Shown: positions 8,491-17,455 of the stretch, piece by piece
Position numbering within the stretch: the stretch's first letter is position 1
How the letters are laid out: each line of letters begins with the position of its first letter
Assembly (NCBI GenBank): GCA_041398745.1
Contig: JAWKUB010000008.1
Coordinates: forward strand, 1 to 64,000
From: JACKHO01 sp041398745
GTDB taxonomy: Bacteria; Planctomycetota; Planctomycetia; Planctomycetales; Planctomycetaceae
DNA length: 64,000 nucleotides
Direction of reading: 5' to 3'
Made by a program: the position numbers and the translations under genes
The notes under the pieces: generated by a model
Seen by the model: only the letters and a program-made list of their open reading frames with translations
Database searches by the model: none
What the model was told of the DNA's origin: nothing

Positions 8491-8696
8491 CGAATGTTGC
8501 TGTTAGGAATGCCAATAGATTTCAATGGATTGACACCAACGCATCCTCTATTTGGATAGAGGAAAATGAAGAAATGGATTGCCGGCTTCGGCGGAACGTT
8601 ACCAGTGGACACTCTGGAGCGTTCTCGCCGGTCGCCGGTTACCTTGAGTTTGTGTCGGGTTTCGTCCCGAACAATCAAAATTCAATAGGTGCATGG

Positions 8697-10502
8697 ATGC
8701 CCAACCTCTACCAACAATTTCGTCGGCATGTCGCAGCAATGGCGATTGCGGCAACAGCACTCGCGACCAATGCCGTCCAGGCGCAAGGGCCTTTGGACGC
8801 CTTGACTCCGCAGTCGACGGCGCAAGCCACCGACCCAGCGTCTCCGCGGGTTCCGTCCCCTCAGCCTGCACAACCGCAACGACGGCTCCTCCAGCCAGAG
8901 CCTTTGAAACCTGGTGAAGCAGTTACGCAAATCGTATCTGACTTCACCAAAATGAGCCTGATTGCACTCGACTCCCAGGTCATTGAATTGGCGACTCGTA
9001 TTAAGGTTGTCGATGGGCACAATCCTGATGTCGTGAGTATCCAGGCCCTCTCACCCAACCAACTTCGCATTCGCGCCGAACTGCCTGGCGTGACCAAGGT
9101 GAAGCTGATTGACGAAAACGGCGAGGTACGTGAACTCGAAATCCTGGTCGAGACGGACACGCGAGAACTCGAGGCCTATTTGAAAAGGCTGTTTCCTGGT
9201 TCCGCCATTGAGGTTTATGGAATTCGTGACGCCATTGTACTGCGTGGCTGGGTCACAGAACCGACACATATTCCGCGCATTGTCAGCGTCGCAGAAACGT
9301 TCTCACCGACTGTGCACAACCAACTCGATGTTGCTGGTACCAATCAGGTGCAGTTGCACGTCAAAATCATTGAGGTCCAGCGAGGCAAAATCAGGGAGTT
9401 CGGATTCAATTTTATTAATTCTGGCCGTCGGCATGTTGTCAGCAACGCTATTGGTGGTCTGGCCAGCTTGACTGCTCCAACTGATTTGGCGGTAGGTGCG
9501 GTGCCCGTTACGGGGATTAATGCAGCGTCATTGACGAACTCGGAATTGTTCTTCGGCGTAACGGGGTCAGACAACGCATTCCAAGGGTTTATCAAGGCCC
9601 TGCAATCGGAAGCGCTGGCCAAAGTGCTTGCCGAGCCTGTGCTGGTCACATCGAGTGGTCGTCCCGCTTCGATGCTTTCGGGCGGACAATTTCCAGTCCT
9701 CATTCCGAGCGGACAACTGGGGACGGCGACTATCAGTTGGCGGGAATTTGGCGTTCGCCTGGACACTGTTCCCATTGTGTTGGGGAATGGTCGACTGCGG
9801 TTGGACGTTTCACCAGAAGTCAGCGACCGAGACTTCAGTAGTGGCGTAAGCTTTAACGGGCTGGTTGTTCCTGGTATTGCGACTCGAAAGGTGAATACAC
9901 AGGTAGAAATGCGATTTGGCGAAACGTTGATGATTGGTGGTCTCATTTCCACGAGGCGGACGGGTTCGACTCAGAAGGTCCCCTTGCTGGGTGAAGTCCC
10001 CGTTCTGGGGGCAGCATTCAGTCGAAAGAGATATGAATGGGCGGAAACCGAACTGCTGATTCTGGTGACTCCAGAACTGGCTGGACCATTGAATCCGACT
10101 CAGGTTCCTCAGTACGGACCAGGACAACAGGCGGTCGATCCTGTCGACCGGGAACTGTATCTCGATGGATTCCTTGAAGTCCCTCGATTTGGTCCCGATG
10201 ATCCTGAAGGTGACTTTGGCGCGGGGATGCCAGTAGGGCCTCCCGTTGAATTCCATCAGGGGTTTGAGAGTCCCAGTTTTCCGGCCCAAGTGCCAGGCGA
10301 ATTGGCACCACCTCAGTCGGCATCGGGAGTCATTGAGCAAACCAGTGGCACCGGTGGGAATCGTGGCGAAGTCACAACGGCAGAAGCTAGTCGGACACCT
10401 TACGAACGTCCCGCGAGTACGAGTCGAAGTAACATGACCACATCACCAAGTACAGAGAGTCCCGGACTTATTGGACCAGGGGAACGGTCCCGTACCAGAT
10501 AG
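8697..10502 (+). CDS. cpaC: Tad/type II-like secretin, CpaC/RcpA family
   Basis: This is the outer-membrane channel of the Tad/Flp pilus. From ATG 8697 the product has 601 residues, beginning with a signal peptide (HVAAMAIAATALATNAVQA, about 11-29). A BON/N0-like N-terminal region lies at about 85-200 (ILVETDTRELEAYLKRLFPG, IVLRGWV). An N-domain strand (VQLHVKIIEVQRGKIREFG) opens the secretin core, which runs to about residue 470. Core landmarks are KVLAEPVLVTSSGRPASML with GGQFPVLIPSG, the VRLDTVPIVLGNGRLRLDVSPEVS strands, and the end motif KVPLLGEVPVLGAAFS. The C-terminal 130 residues are Pro/Gly-rich. The frame is open further upstream, but 8697 gives the export signal. The 206-bp leader holds a 40-codon ORF (8566-8688) with a good ribosome site, possibly a leader peptide. 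Confidence 0.88.
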   Translation: MPNLYQQFRRHVAAMAIAATALATNAVQAQGPLDALTPQSTAQATDPASPRVPSPQPAQPQRRLLQPEPLKPGEAVTQIVSDFTKMSLIALDSQVIELATRIKVVDGHNPDVVSIQALSPNQLRIRAELPGVTKVKLIDENGEVRELEILVETDTRELEAYLKRLFPGSAIEVYGIRDAIVLRGWVTEPTHIPRIVSVAETFSPTVHNQLDVAGTNQVQLHVKIIEVQRGKIREFGFNFINSGRRHVVSNAIGGLASLTAPTDLAVGAVPVTGINAASLTNSELFFGVTGSDNAFQGFIKALQSEALAKVLAEPVLVTSSGRPASMLSGGQFPVLIPSGQLGTATISWREFGVRLDTVPIVLGNGRLRLDVSPEVSDRDFSSGVSFNGLVVPGIATRKVNTQVEMRFGETLMIGGLISTRRTGSTQKVPLLGEVPVLGAAFSRKRYEWAETELLILVTPELAGPLNPTQVPQYGPGQQAVDPVDRELYLDGFLEVPRFGPDDPEGDFGAGMPVGPPVEFHQGFESPSFPAQVPGELAPPQSASGVIEQTSGTGGNRGEVTTAEASRTPYERPASTSRSNMTTSPSTESPGLIGPGERSRTR

Positions 10503-10611
10503 TTTGTTTCCGACAGAATTCGATAGCTCAATGTCGGTAAGTTGAGTTTGACATGAGCAGGACCTCCGACAGCCTGACAAAAAAACTTCCCGGCACTTCG
10601 AGGTTACACAA

Positions 10612-11820
10612 ATGACAAACGTTGTTCGCATGGCGATCGTCGATCCCATCGACAGCTCGCGCAACTCGCTGAAGAACTTGCTGCTGGGCATTGATTGGGT
10701 ATGGCTTGAGGCAGAGTGTTCGCGTTACGAATACTTCACGGAAATCGTGGAGCAAACCAAGCCAGCTGTTGCACTGGTCAGTCTCGATGCCGATCCGCAA
10801 CTCGGTCTGGCGGCGGTTGCGGAAGTCTCCATGGCCGTCCCTTCCTGTTCCATTATGGTGGTCAGTAAGTCTCAGGAAGGTAGCCTCATCCTGCAGGCGA
10901 TGCGTAACGGCGCTAAGGAGTTTCTTTCGGCGCCCCTGAAGCTCGATGACTTCATGGGCGCGCTTGAACGCATGCAGCACATTTCCGGTGGCGGACGGGC
11001 TGGGAAGTCCAAGTCTAACCGAGTCATCACCATGGTCGGTGCCAGTGGTGGTGTGGGATGCACGGCGCTCGCTGTGAACCTCGGATGTGCACTCGCGGCC
11101 AATCCGGATAATGGTGTGGCCGTCATCGACCTGGATCTTGCGTTGGGGGATGCTGACGTCTGGCTGGATATCATCCCGGATTACACGATCCAGGACGTGG
11201 CCGACAACATTACTCGTCTCGACTATTCCATGTTGAAACGTTCACTAACCCAGCATGCGTCGAAAGCGTTCCTGTTGCCACGCCCCGTGCATTTGGAATT
11301 GGAAGCGCCGATGACGCCGGACCAAATGCAACGTGTGATTGGTCTGCTGAAAGCAACATTCACTCATCTCATTATCGATGTCAGTAAATCGTTTACACCT
11401 CTCGACGTTGCGGCGATGCAGGTTGCCGATGACATTTTTGTGGTTACGCAACTCGACCTCCCCTGCTTGCGAAACGTTGTGCGAATGAACTCCTTCATGG
11501 AAGAACATGACCTGGCGGGTAAGACCAAAGTCATTGTAAACCGTGCTGGACTGGGGGAATCGCAAATCAGTCTGAACAAGGCCCTCGAGACAATTGGACG
11601 CGAAGTTTACGGGCAAATCCCGAACGAGTATCACATTGTTGTTGAGTCGCGGAACAACGGAGTTCCGTTCATTACGGAACATCCCACATCAAAAATCTCG
11701 AAAGCCATTCAACAGTTGGCCCACAAAATCGACGAACATACGGACATCAGCGGCGCAAGCAGTGCCGAACCCGAGAAGAAGAAAAGCAGCTCGATTTTCA
11801 GCTTTCTGACGAAGCGCTAA
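10612..11820 (+). CDS. cpaE: Tad pilus localisation ATPase CpaE/TadZ
   Basis: TadZ/CpaE proteins are MinD/ParA-like polar localisation factors for the Tad machine. Residues 5-125 form an atypical receiver-like domain (MAIVDPIDSSRNSLKNLL, VALVSLDADPQ). Residues 138-380 form the SIMIBI ATPase: VGASGGVGCTALAVNLGCAL is the deviant P-loop, with both lysines replaced as seen in several TadZ proteins. IDLDLALGDADVWLDI is the switch region, and HLIIDVSKSFTPLDVAAM the Walker B/lid region. Loss of the P-loop lysines suggests weak or no ATP hydrolysis. A basic/serine tail (KKKSSSIFSFLTKR) ends the protein. It is last in the cpaB-cpaC-cpaE run; the motor ATPase TadA and TadBC are not in this window. Confidence 0.88.
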   Translation: MTNVVRMAIVDPIDSSRNSLKNLLLGIDWVWLEAECSRYEYFTEIVEQTKPAVALVSLDADPQLGLAAVAEVSMAVPSCSIMVVSKSQEGSLILQAMRNGAKEFLSAPLKLDDFMGALERMQHISGGGRAGKSKSNRVITMVGASGGVGCTALAVNLGCALAANPDNGVAVIDLDLALGDADVWLDIIPDYTIQDVADNITRLDYSMLKRSLTQHASKAFLLPRPVHLELEAPMTPDQMQRVIGLLKATFTHLIIDVSKSFTPLDVAAMQVADDIFVVTQLDLPCLRNVVRMNSFMEEHDLAGKTKVIVNRAGLGESQISLNKALETIGREVYGQIPNEYHIVVESRNNGVPFITEHPTSKISKAIQQLAHKIDEHTDISGASSAEPEKKKSSSIFSFLTKR

Positions 11821-11834
11821 TCGATTACGTCTTT

Positions 11835-13181
11835 TCAGCCATGTGAATGGTGCGTGTCGCCGCCATCGTGCGAATGCCCATGGTCATGATCGTGCGAGTG
11901 CCCATGGTCGTGGTCATGCGAGTGTCCATGATCATGGTCGTGTGAGTGGTCACTTCTCGCTCCATCCGGCCCTTGGTTCCCAACGGGATGTTCGGGTTGC
12001 AAATCCGACTGTGCTGCCGCAAAGGCGACTTCAGCAGCGCGATAAACCTCTCTCAGTGAACGTCCCTGTTCCCGCGCGACCCTTGCGCAGTCCTCGTATT
12101 CTGGACTGAACTCCGGTATCCTCAGTCGTGTCCAACCGATTTTTCCCAACACGGGGCCAAACACCGTTTCCACAGTGTGCGCCGTTCTCGCTCGAACGGA
12201 ACGATGCAGCAGGTGTCGCCGCACTCCCAACGTTCCCGTCTCGTCGAACAGCACGTTCTCCAATCGCGCTACATCGGCGGGGCGCGCGAGCACGCTGAGG
12301 ATTTGACCGGGACGATCCTTTTTCATTTGAATTGGTGTGGAATACACATCCAGGGCGCCGGCTGCGAGCAGTTGCTGTTTCGCATATCCCAAGACTTCGC
12401 CCGTTACGTCGTCCAGATTCGTCTCCAGCAGAACAACTTCTTCAGACTCTTGAGTCGCTGCCAATTCGCCGACGATGAGTCGCAAGACGTTTGCCCGGAG
12501 GGGAAAAGTCATTGTGCCGGCACCATAGCCCACCGAATCAATGGTCATGGCAGGCAAAGCGCCAAAGCGGTCTACCATGATTTTGACGATGGCTGCCCCG
12601 GTGGGAGTTGTCAGTTCCGCATTGATGGGAACTTGAGCGAGTGGAATCCCTTTCAGCAATTCGAGAGTCCCCGGCGCGGGAACGGTGCAAATGCCGTGAT
12701 CAATACGAATTTGTCCCTGCCCAGTGGGGATGGGGCTGCAGACAACCTCATCGACATTGAGTAAATTAAAACCAATGGCCGCCCCGACGATGTCGACAAT
12801 GGAGTCGATGGCACCGACTTCGTGAAAGTGGACTTGATCGATGCTGCTGCCGTGGACACGCGATTCCGCTTCCGCCACGGCACGAAACAATTGGGCGGCA
12901 AGATCACGCTGCGAGACTGTCAGCGCAACTGCGCCATTCAGCAGTGCGAGGATGTCAGAGTAATTTCGATACGGCTGCTCTTCAGGATGCTCCACCTTAA
13001 TGTGCGTCGCCCGAAAGCCGCCTTTGATGGTTTCACTAACCTGGAGTTTAACACCTTCCAGGCCGAGTGACTCAATTCCGCGTCGGATCGAGTCCACGCA
13101 AACGCCGGCATCGATCAGCGCGGCAAGCGTCATGTCACCGCTAATGCCAGTCGAACAATCAAGGTAAGCAACTCTCGGCAT
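11835..13181 (-). CDS. larC: LarC nickel insertion protein (nickel-pincer cofactor synthesis)
   Basis: LarC inserts nickel into pyridinium-3,5-bisthiocarboxylate mononucleotide, the cofactor of lactate racemase and related enzymes. The 448-residue product starts MPRVAYLDCSTGISGDM, the family N-terminus, and continues with VHFHEVGAIDSIVDIVGAA, LTTPTGAAIVKIM, and the C-terminal LETNLDDVTGEVLGYA. In lactobacilli larC needs a programmed frameshift; here both halves are one frame. The C-terminus ends with about 40 residues rich in His/Asp/Gly (repeats of HDHDHGHS), probably a nickel-binding store; in other LarC proteins such a stretch lies between the halves. ATG 13181 is chosen over an upstream start because it begins the conserved domain. 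It faces cpaE tail to tail with a 14-bp gap. A larE homologue lies at 42.6 kb; larB was not seen. Confidence 0.92.
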   Translation of the reverse strand: MPRVAYLDCSTGISGDMTLAALIDAGVCVDSIRRGIESLGLEGVKLQVSETIKGGFRATHIKVEHPEEQPYRNYSDILALLNGAVALTVSQRDLAAQLFRAVAEAESRVHGSSIDQVHFHEVGAIDSIVDIVGAAIGFNLLNVDEVVCSPIPTGQGQIRIDHGICTVPAPGTLELLKGIPLAQVPINAELTTPTGAAIVKIMVDRFGALPAMTIDSVGYGAGTMTFPLRANVLRLIVGELAATQESEEVVLLETNLDDVTGEVLGYAKQQLLAAGALDVYSTPIQMKKDRPGQILSVLARPADVARLENVLFDETGTLGVRRHLLHRSVRARTAHTVETVFGPVLGKIGWTRLRIPEFSPEYEDCARVAREQGRSLREVYRAAEVAFAAAQSDLQPEHPVGNQGPDGARSDHSHDHDHGHSHDHDHGHSHDHDHGHSHDGGDTHHSHG

Positions 13182-13246
13182 TCTTCGCCTCGTCGAACCG
13201 GGCCATTCGGGCTGGCAGGAAATCTCTTGATAACGTGAATTGCGGT

Positions 13247-14260
13247 TTAAGCCGACTCGCCAAAGTATTCCAGATACCACTCGACAAATCGTTGTACGCC
13301 TGTTTCGATCGAGGTCTCTGGTTTAAAGTCAACGTCGCGAATGAGGTCGTCCACGTCGGCGTACGTGGCAGGAACGTCACCTGGTTGAATGGGGAGCATG
13401 TTCTTCTCTGCCGTTCTACCGAGACACTTCTCCAGTGTTTCAATCATGGTCATCAACTGCACGGGACTGTTGTTGCCAATGTTGTAGAGGCGGTAAGGCG
13501 CGGAACTGGATGCAGGGTCAGGAGCGTCTCCCGTCCACTCGGGATTCAGAGCGGCGGGGCGATCCATGACGCGAACAATCCCTTCGACAATGTCGTCGAC
13601 GTAGGTGAAATCGCGTTGCATGTTTCCGTGGTTGAAAACATCGATGGGCTTGCCTGAGAGAATGGCCTTGGTAAAGAGGAACAAGGCCATGTCCGGGCGT
13701 CCCCAGGGACCATAGACGGTGAAGAACCGCAGCCCGGTCACGGGCATGCGGAACAAATGGCTGTACGCGTGGGCCATGAGTTCGTTCGCCTTTTTCGTCG
13801 CCGCATACAGACTGACGGGATGGTCCACATTCTGATGCACGGAGAACGGCATGTTTGTGTTGGCGCCGTAGACAGAACTTGTTGACGCAAACACGAGGTG
13901 GCCGACCTTGTTGTGGCGACATGCTTCAAGAATATTCAGGAAGCCTGTCACGTTGCTGTCCGTGTAGGCATGTGGCTTTTGCAGCGAGTACCGCACACCA
14001 GCCTGGGCGGCCAAATTAACGACCGCGTCGAATTTGTGCTCCGCAAACACTTCGTCCATTCGTGGCCGGTCGGCAAGATCGGCCCGGACAAATGTAAAAC
14101 CCGGTTTGGCAGTCAGTTGAGCCAGACGGGCTTCTTTGAGGTCAACGCTGTAGTAGTCGTTGACGTTGTCGTATCCCACGACTTCATCGCCACGTTCCAG
14201 GAGACGCGTCGACAGGTGAAACCCAATGAATCCGGCAGCGCCGGTGACGAGAATCTTCAT
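13247..14260 (-). CDS. UDP-glucuronate 4-epimerase-like NAD-dependent epimerase
   Basis: The product is predicted to interconvert UDP-glucuronate and UDP-galacturonate for polysaccharide synthesis in the cytoplasm. From ATG 14260 it has 337 residues, a normal length. It shows the Rossmann [10 protein letters not shown] motif at 7-16, [11 protein letters not shown], the catalytic [11 protein letters not shown] (Tyr-x3-Lys), and the [15 protein letters not shown] signature that separates CapI/LpsL-type UDP-GlcA epimerases from GalE and Rml[14 protein letters not shown] and [10 protein letters not shown] are further family landmarks. It lies 65 bp upstream of larC on the same strand, with no obvious functional link. 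Confidence 0.88.
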   Translation of the reverse strand: MKILVTGAAGFIGFHLSTRLLERGDEVVGYDNVNDYYSVDLKEARLAQLTAKPGFTFVRADLADRPRMDEVFAEHKFDAVVNLAAQAGVRYSLQKPHAYTDSNVTGFLNILEACRHNKVGHLVFASTSSVYGANTNMPFSVHQNVDHPVSLYAATKKANELMAHAYSHLFRMPVTGLRFFTVYGPWGRPDMALFLFTKAILSGKPIDVFNHGNMQRDFTYVDDIVEGIVRVMDRPAALNPEWTGDAPDPASSSAPYRLYNIGNNSPVQLMTMIETLEKCLGRTAEKNMLPIQPGDVPATYADVDDLIRDVDFKPETSIETGVQRFVEWYLEYFGESA

Positions 14261-14544
14261 GAGAACAGTGACTTCCGTTTCAGTTCTTTTGTTGCAATGA
14301 ATCCGTACTATGACGGCAAACAGTAGTTTGCGTCCAGTGTGCAATTCTTGATGAGTTGACTCAGGTCCGTTATCGGAATGATGGCGTGTATGTTGTGCAT
14401 CCTTCTACGCCCAACGGCGATTCCGAATTGACGGAATACCCGACAATCGCAACGATGTTGGCTTCATCAAACTGGGGTGATTCGGTCCTCGTCGTGTCGT
14501 AGCATACGTGGTAATCCCGTCCCACTGTGTGGCAATGCCGTTCC

Positions 14545-15522
14545 ATGGAAGACACGTTACTCTGGCCCTTTCGTCATCTCACAGTCCCGGTGCTCGCTCT
14601 CATTCTGGGAGTGGTCACGGGCGCGGCTTCGGCATGGATGACAAAACGCGATTTGAAAGATTGCGGCGAGAGTCCGGGTCGCTGGCCCCTTTACTTTGGG
14701 ATACTGGGCGCGGCAGTTGCAGGCGGGTTGACCATCTCCATGTTGGCTGGCGAGTGCCAGAAGACGGAGGTTGTACTGCCCTCGGAACTCTGGCTGTATT
14801 ACCGATTGCCATACCAACTCGTGCTCGTCACGTTATTGGTTTCGATGACGGCAACCGACCTGCGGTCCTTTTACATTCTGGATCGCACCAATCTGATTGG
14901 TGTGTGCGTCGGCGTTTCACTCGCCACCCTGGCCGGTGATTTGCAAATGGAACATTTGTGGGTCGACTGGACCCAGGAAATTCCGCAATTCCAGGGTCCT
15001 TACATTCCGGCCTGGATCAGTGCTCATCCTCATTTGCATGGCTTGGCCTGGAGCGTCGCCGGGGCCGTGGTTGGCGCGGGACTGACATGGCTCGTGCAGG
15101 TTATCTCGCGGTGGGTGCTCGACAAACCTGCACTCGGTACAGGTGATATCTTTCTCATGGCAACGGCGGGCAGTTTCATTGGCTGGCAACCAGTTCTTAT
15201 TGCCTTCGCTTTTGCCCCGCTGCTGGCCGTCGGTATTGGCGTCGTAGTACGCCTGGCCAATCGGCAGGCGGCCATCCCCTACGGTCCGTTCCTTGCCGGC
15301 GGGGTGATCCTGGTACTCTTCTTTTGGCGGGATATTCAGATGTTCGAGTTGAGACTGACCTCGGCGGACACGAACGATCCGCGTCAGGTGTTCGCCCTCC
15401 GCCGTTTTCTGGGAGATGCCATTGCCCTGGCCACCGTTGCTGGAGGCTCGTTGACGCTGCTCGTCGTCTTCCTGGGCGGTCTTCGCTGGTACAAATCGGG
15501 GCCAGCCGAGTCGGTCGAATAA
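14545..15522 (+). CDS. Type IV prepilin peptidase (A24 family, GxGD aspartyl protease)
   Basis: The 325-residue multi-pass protein has about eight hydrophobic helices. The two catalytic aspartates are in SMTATDLRSFYILDR (about 100-114) and in the GxGD motif of ALGTGDIFLMATAGSFIGW (about 200-218). The enzyme would cut leader peptides of type IV or Flp prepilins at the inner membrane. The cytoplasmic Cys-rich methylase domain of PilD is missing, as in Flp-type TadV/CpaA enzymes, although this protein is longer than typical TadV. It lies 2.7 kb from the cpaBCE cluster, which supports a Tad role. Starts GTG 14527 and ATG 14545 both lack a clear ribosome site. Confidence 0.85.
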   Translation: MEDTLLWPFRHLTVPVLALILGVVTGAASAWMTKRDLKDCGESPGRWPLYFGILGAAVAGGLTISMLAGECQKTEVVLPSELWLYYRLPYQLVLVTLLVSMTATDLRSFYILDRTNLIGVCVGVSLATLAGDLQMEHLWVDWTQEIPQFQGPYIPAWISAHPHLHGLAWSVAGAVVGAGLTWLVQVISRWVLDKPALGTGDIFLMATAGSFIGWQPVLIAFAFAPLLAVGIGVVVRLANRQAAIPYGPFLAGGVILVLFFWRDIQMFELRLTSADTNDPRQVFALRRFLGDAIALATVAGGSLTLLVVFLGGLRWYKSGPAESVE

Positions 15523-15567
15523 CTCACGTCGCGCAACCGCATTTCTCTCGATTAAAGGGAGTGTGTG

Positions 15568-16269
15568 ATGGCTTTGGCGAACGTAGGAATTGTCGTTACG
15601 CAATTCGGTCAACACGAACTGACGTTGAATTGCCTGCAAAGTCTTCAGGCTCACCACGACCTGGAAGCCGTTCGCATTCTCGTGGTTGATGACGCGAGTC
15701 CTGCAGCACACTCGCGCCGTGGATTGCAGCGGTTGGATATTCCCTTCGAGATTCTCGCTTTACCAAAGAACTGTGGAATTACGGTAGCCTGGAATGCCGC
15801 AGCACAGGTATTGCTGGATCGCCACACGCCGGCTTCGCTCATCTTCCTGAACAATGATGTCGTCACTGAGGGAAATTGGATTCCGCAACTCGTTGCTCCC
15901 CTCGGCGACGAGAATATGCGATGCACGGGAGTCCGCTGGCGAGAAGAACGCGTTGCTTCAACACACGAGTTGAATCTGCCCACAACTCGCTTCCTGGAAG
16001 GCTGGTGCATGGCTGTTGACAGCGACACCTTCACGCTTCTCGGCGGCTTTGACCAGCACATGCAACTTTACTTCTCGGACACCGACCTCCAGGCACGCCT
16101 GCTGCAGGAATTCCGTTCGACCGAAAACTGTCCGCTTGCAGTCGTAGAGAACCTTCCTGTCCGGCACCTGGAGCATCAGACAACGAAAACATCACTGAAC
16201 CGAATCTCGCTCTGGCAGCGTGATCGCCAAACCTTCATTCACAAATGGCGACGAGTTCCTCCCACCTGA
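15568..16269 (+). CDS. Family 2 glycosyltransferase
   Basis: This 233-residue GT-A enzyme probably adds a sugar to a surface glycan. Visible motifs are the nucleotide-binding start VGIVVTQFGQHELTLNCLQSL, ILVVDDAS (first Asp pair), LPKNCGITVAWNAA, and SLIFLNNDVV, which carries the DxD-like NND motif. The acceptor region FLEGWCMAVDSDTFTLLGGFD and FSDTDLQARLL contain the acidic motif. It is compact, without membrane segments. The ribosome site GGGAG precedes ATG 15568, 45 bp after the prepilin peptidase. The acceptor and donor cannot be read from sequence. Alternative: a rhamnosyltransferase of the same family. Confidence 0.82.
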   Translation: MALANVGIVVTQFGQHELTLNCLQSLQAHHDLEAVRILVVDDASPAAHSRRGLQRLDIPFEILALPKNCGITVAWNAAAQVLLDRHTPASLIFLNNDVVTEGNWIPQLVAPLGDENMRCTGVRWREERVASTHELNLPTTRFLEGWCMAVDSDTFTLLGGFDQHMQLYFSDTDLQARLLQEFRSTENCPLAVVENLPVRHLEHQTTKTSLNRISLWQRDRQTFIHKWRRVPPT

Positions 16270-16411
16270 AGTGCCTCGTGAATAACCAACACTAGGCGTG
16301 TGATCATCAGCCACAAAAAACACGAAAAGTGGACACGAATTACGCCGTCCTTTTCGTGACTTTTTATGCTTTTCGTGGCCAGTCAATCCAGAGACCAAAC
16401 AGGACTGCCCA

Positions 16412-17383
16412 TTGCATTTACTCCAGGTTTGCAACGTTGGAAACATTGTGGGTGGCACCGCGGCCTGCGCATGGACCGTGTGTCGCAGTTTGCCTGACTG
16501 GGAACACACGGTGTTGTTTCTGTCGAGACCGACCGTGGAAACGCAATCGGCGTTCCAGGGCGTTCAACTGCTTCATGCGGAGTCGCTCCCCTCCGGGCAA
16601 GTGACGTCACTCGATCCCGCCGTCGTGCTCATGCACAACACAGCTGTTGACAGAGTCTCCGGGCCGATTGCGGTTCCCAGCATCATGTACCAACACTCAG
16701 CGGGGCGTCGAGCGAATGCATCAATCAAGGTGTACTGTTCACGCTGGCTGGCCAAGCAGTCCAATGAGCCTGACGCACGCGTCCTCATTCAGTCCGTCCC
16801 CGAACCGCCCCATCCAGGAGAACGGACCGAGGCGCGCCACTTGAGAACAAGTCTCAAGGTCGGTCGCATTTGTACTCCGACAGCGAGAAAGTGGCCACCG
16901 GGCCTCATCGATTTCTACGCACGGGCAACGGAGCGGTTTCCGGAAATCGACTGGGAGTTCGTAGGGACTCCTGAACAGCTAAAGGATGAGTTGAGACAGG
17001 TCTGCCGTCAGCGAATAGAGTTCATTGACCCAGGTTGGCATGTGCGTACGTACTTGTGGGATTGGGACGTGATGCTGAATCGACAGCCACAACTTCCGGA
17101 ATCGTTCGGACGCACGGCCGCCGACGCCATGCGAGCAGGCTGCATTCCCGTGGTCGACAATCAGGGCGGATTTCCCGAACAAGTCAACAGCGACGTTGGC
17201 TATCTGTGCAGCAATGACAAGGAATTCCTGAATGCCTTGGCCGACCTGCACCATCCAGATCGACGCTATCAAATGTCATCGCATGCGCAGGAATATGCCA
17301 ACGCCAACTTCTCACTGTCGCGGTTCCGTCAGGATTTACTGCAGCTCTTCCAAGACGCAATTTGCGTCGGACCCGCACATTGA
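16412..17383 (+). CDS. Family 4-like glycosyltransferase
   Basis: The 323-residue product has the GT-B layout. The N-half has the glycine-rich loop NVGNIVGGTAACAWTVCRSL, and the C-half shows VGRICTPTARKWPPGLIDFY, then the donor-binding LPESFGRTAADAMRAGCIPV and VDNQGGFPEQVNSDVGYLC, the usual E-x7-E region of GT4 retaining enzymes. The first Glu is in LPESFGRTAADAM. The start is an unusual TTG at 16412, because no ATG precedes the conserved beginning and no strong ribosome site is present. It forms a pair with the GT2 gene 142 bp upstream and is probably involved in the same surface polysaccharide. Confidence 0.8.
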   Translation: MHLLQVCNVGNIVGGTAACAWTVCRSLPDWEHTVLFLSRPTVETQSAFQGVQLLHAESLPSGQVTSLDPAVVLMHNTAVDRVSGPIAVPSIMYQHSAGRRANASIKVYCSRWLAKQSNEPDARVLIQSVPEPPHPGERTEARHLRTSLKVGRICTPTARKWPPGLIDFYARATERFPEIDWEFVGTPEQLKDELRQVCRQRIEFIDPGWHVRTYLWDWDVMLNRQPQLPESFGRTAADAMRAGCIPVVDNQGGFPEQVNSDVGYLCSNDKEFLNALADLHHPDRRYQMSSHAQEYANANFSLSRFRQDLLQLFQDAICVGPAH

Positions 17384-17455
17384 CGCGCCTTTTCCTAAGT
17401 CAATCCGCAGGTTAGACTACGATGAAGTCGTAATGTCTACGGAGCGGTTTCTGTC

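Noticed and set aside
11835..11960. CAT-rich repeat taken at first for a CRISPR or simple repeat
   Set aside because: It encodes the His/Asp tail of LarC in frame; unit spacing is not that of a CRISPR.
14917..15711. Minus-strand frame over the prepilin peptidase and glycosyltransferase
   Set aside because: It overlaps two genes with clear motifs and lacks any of its own.
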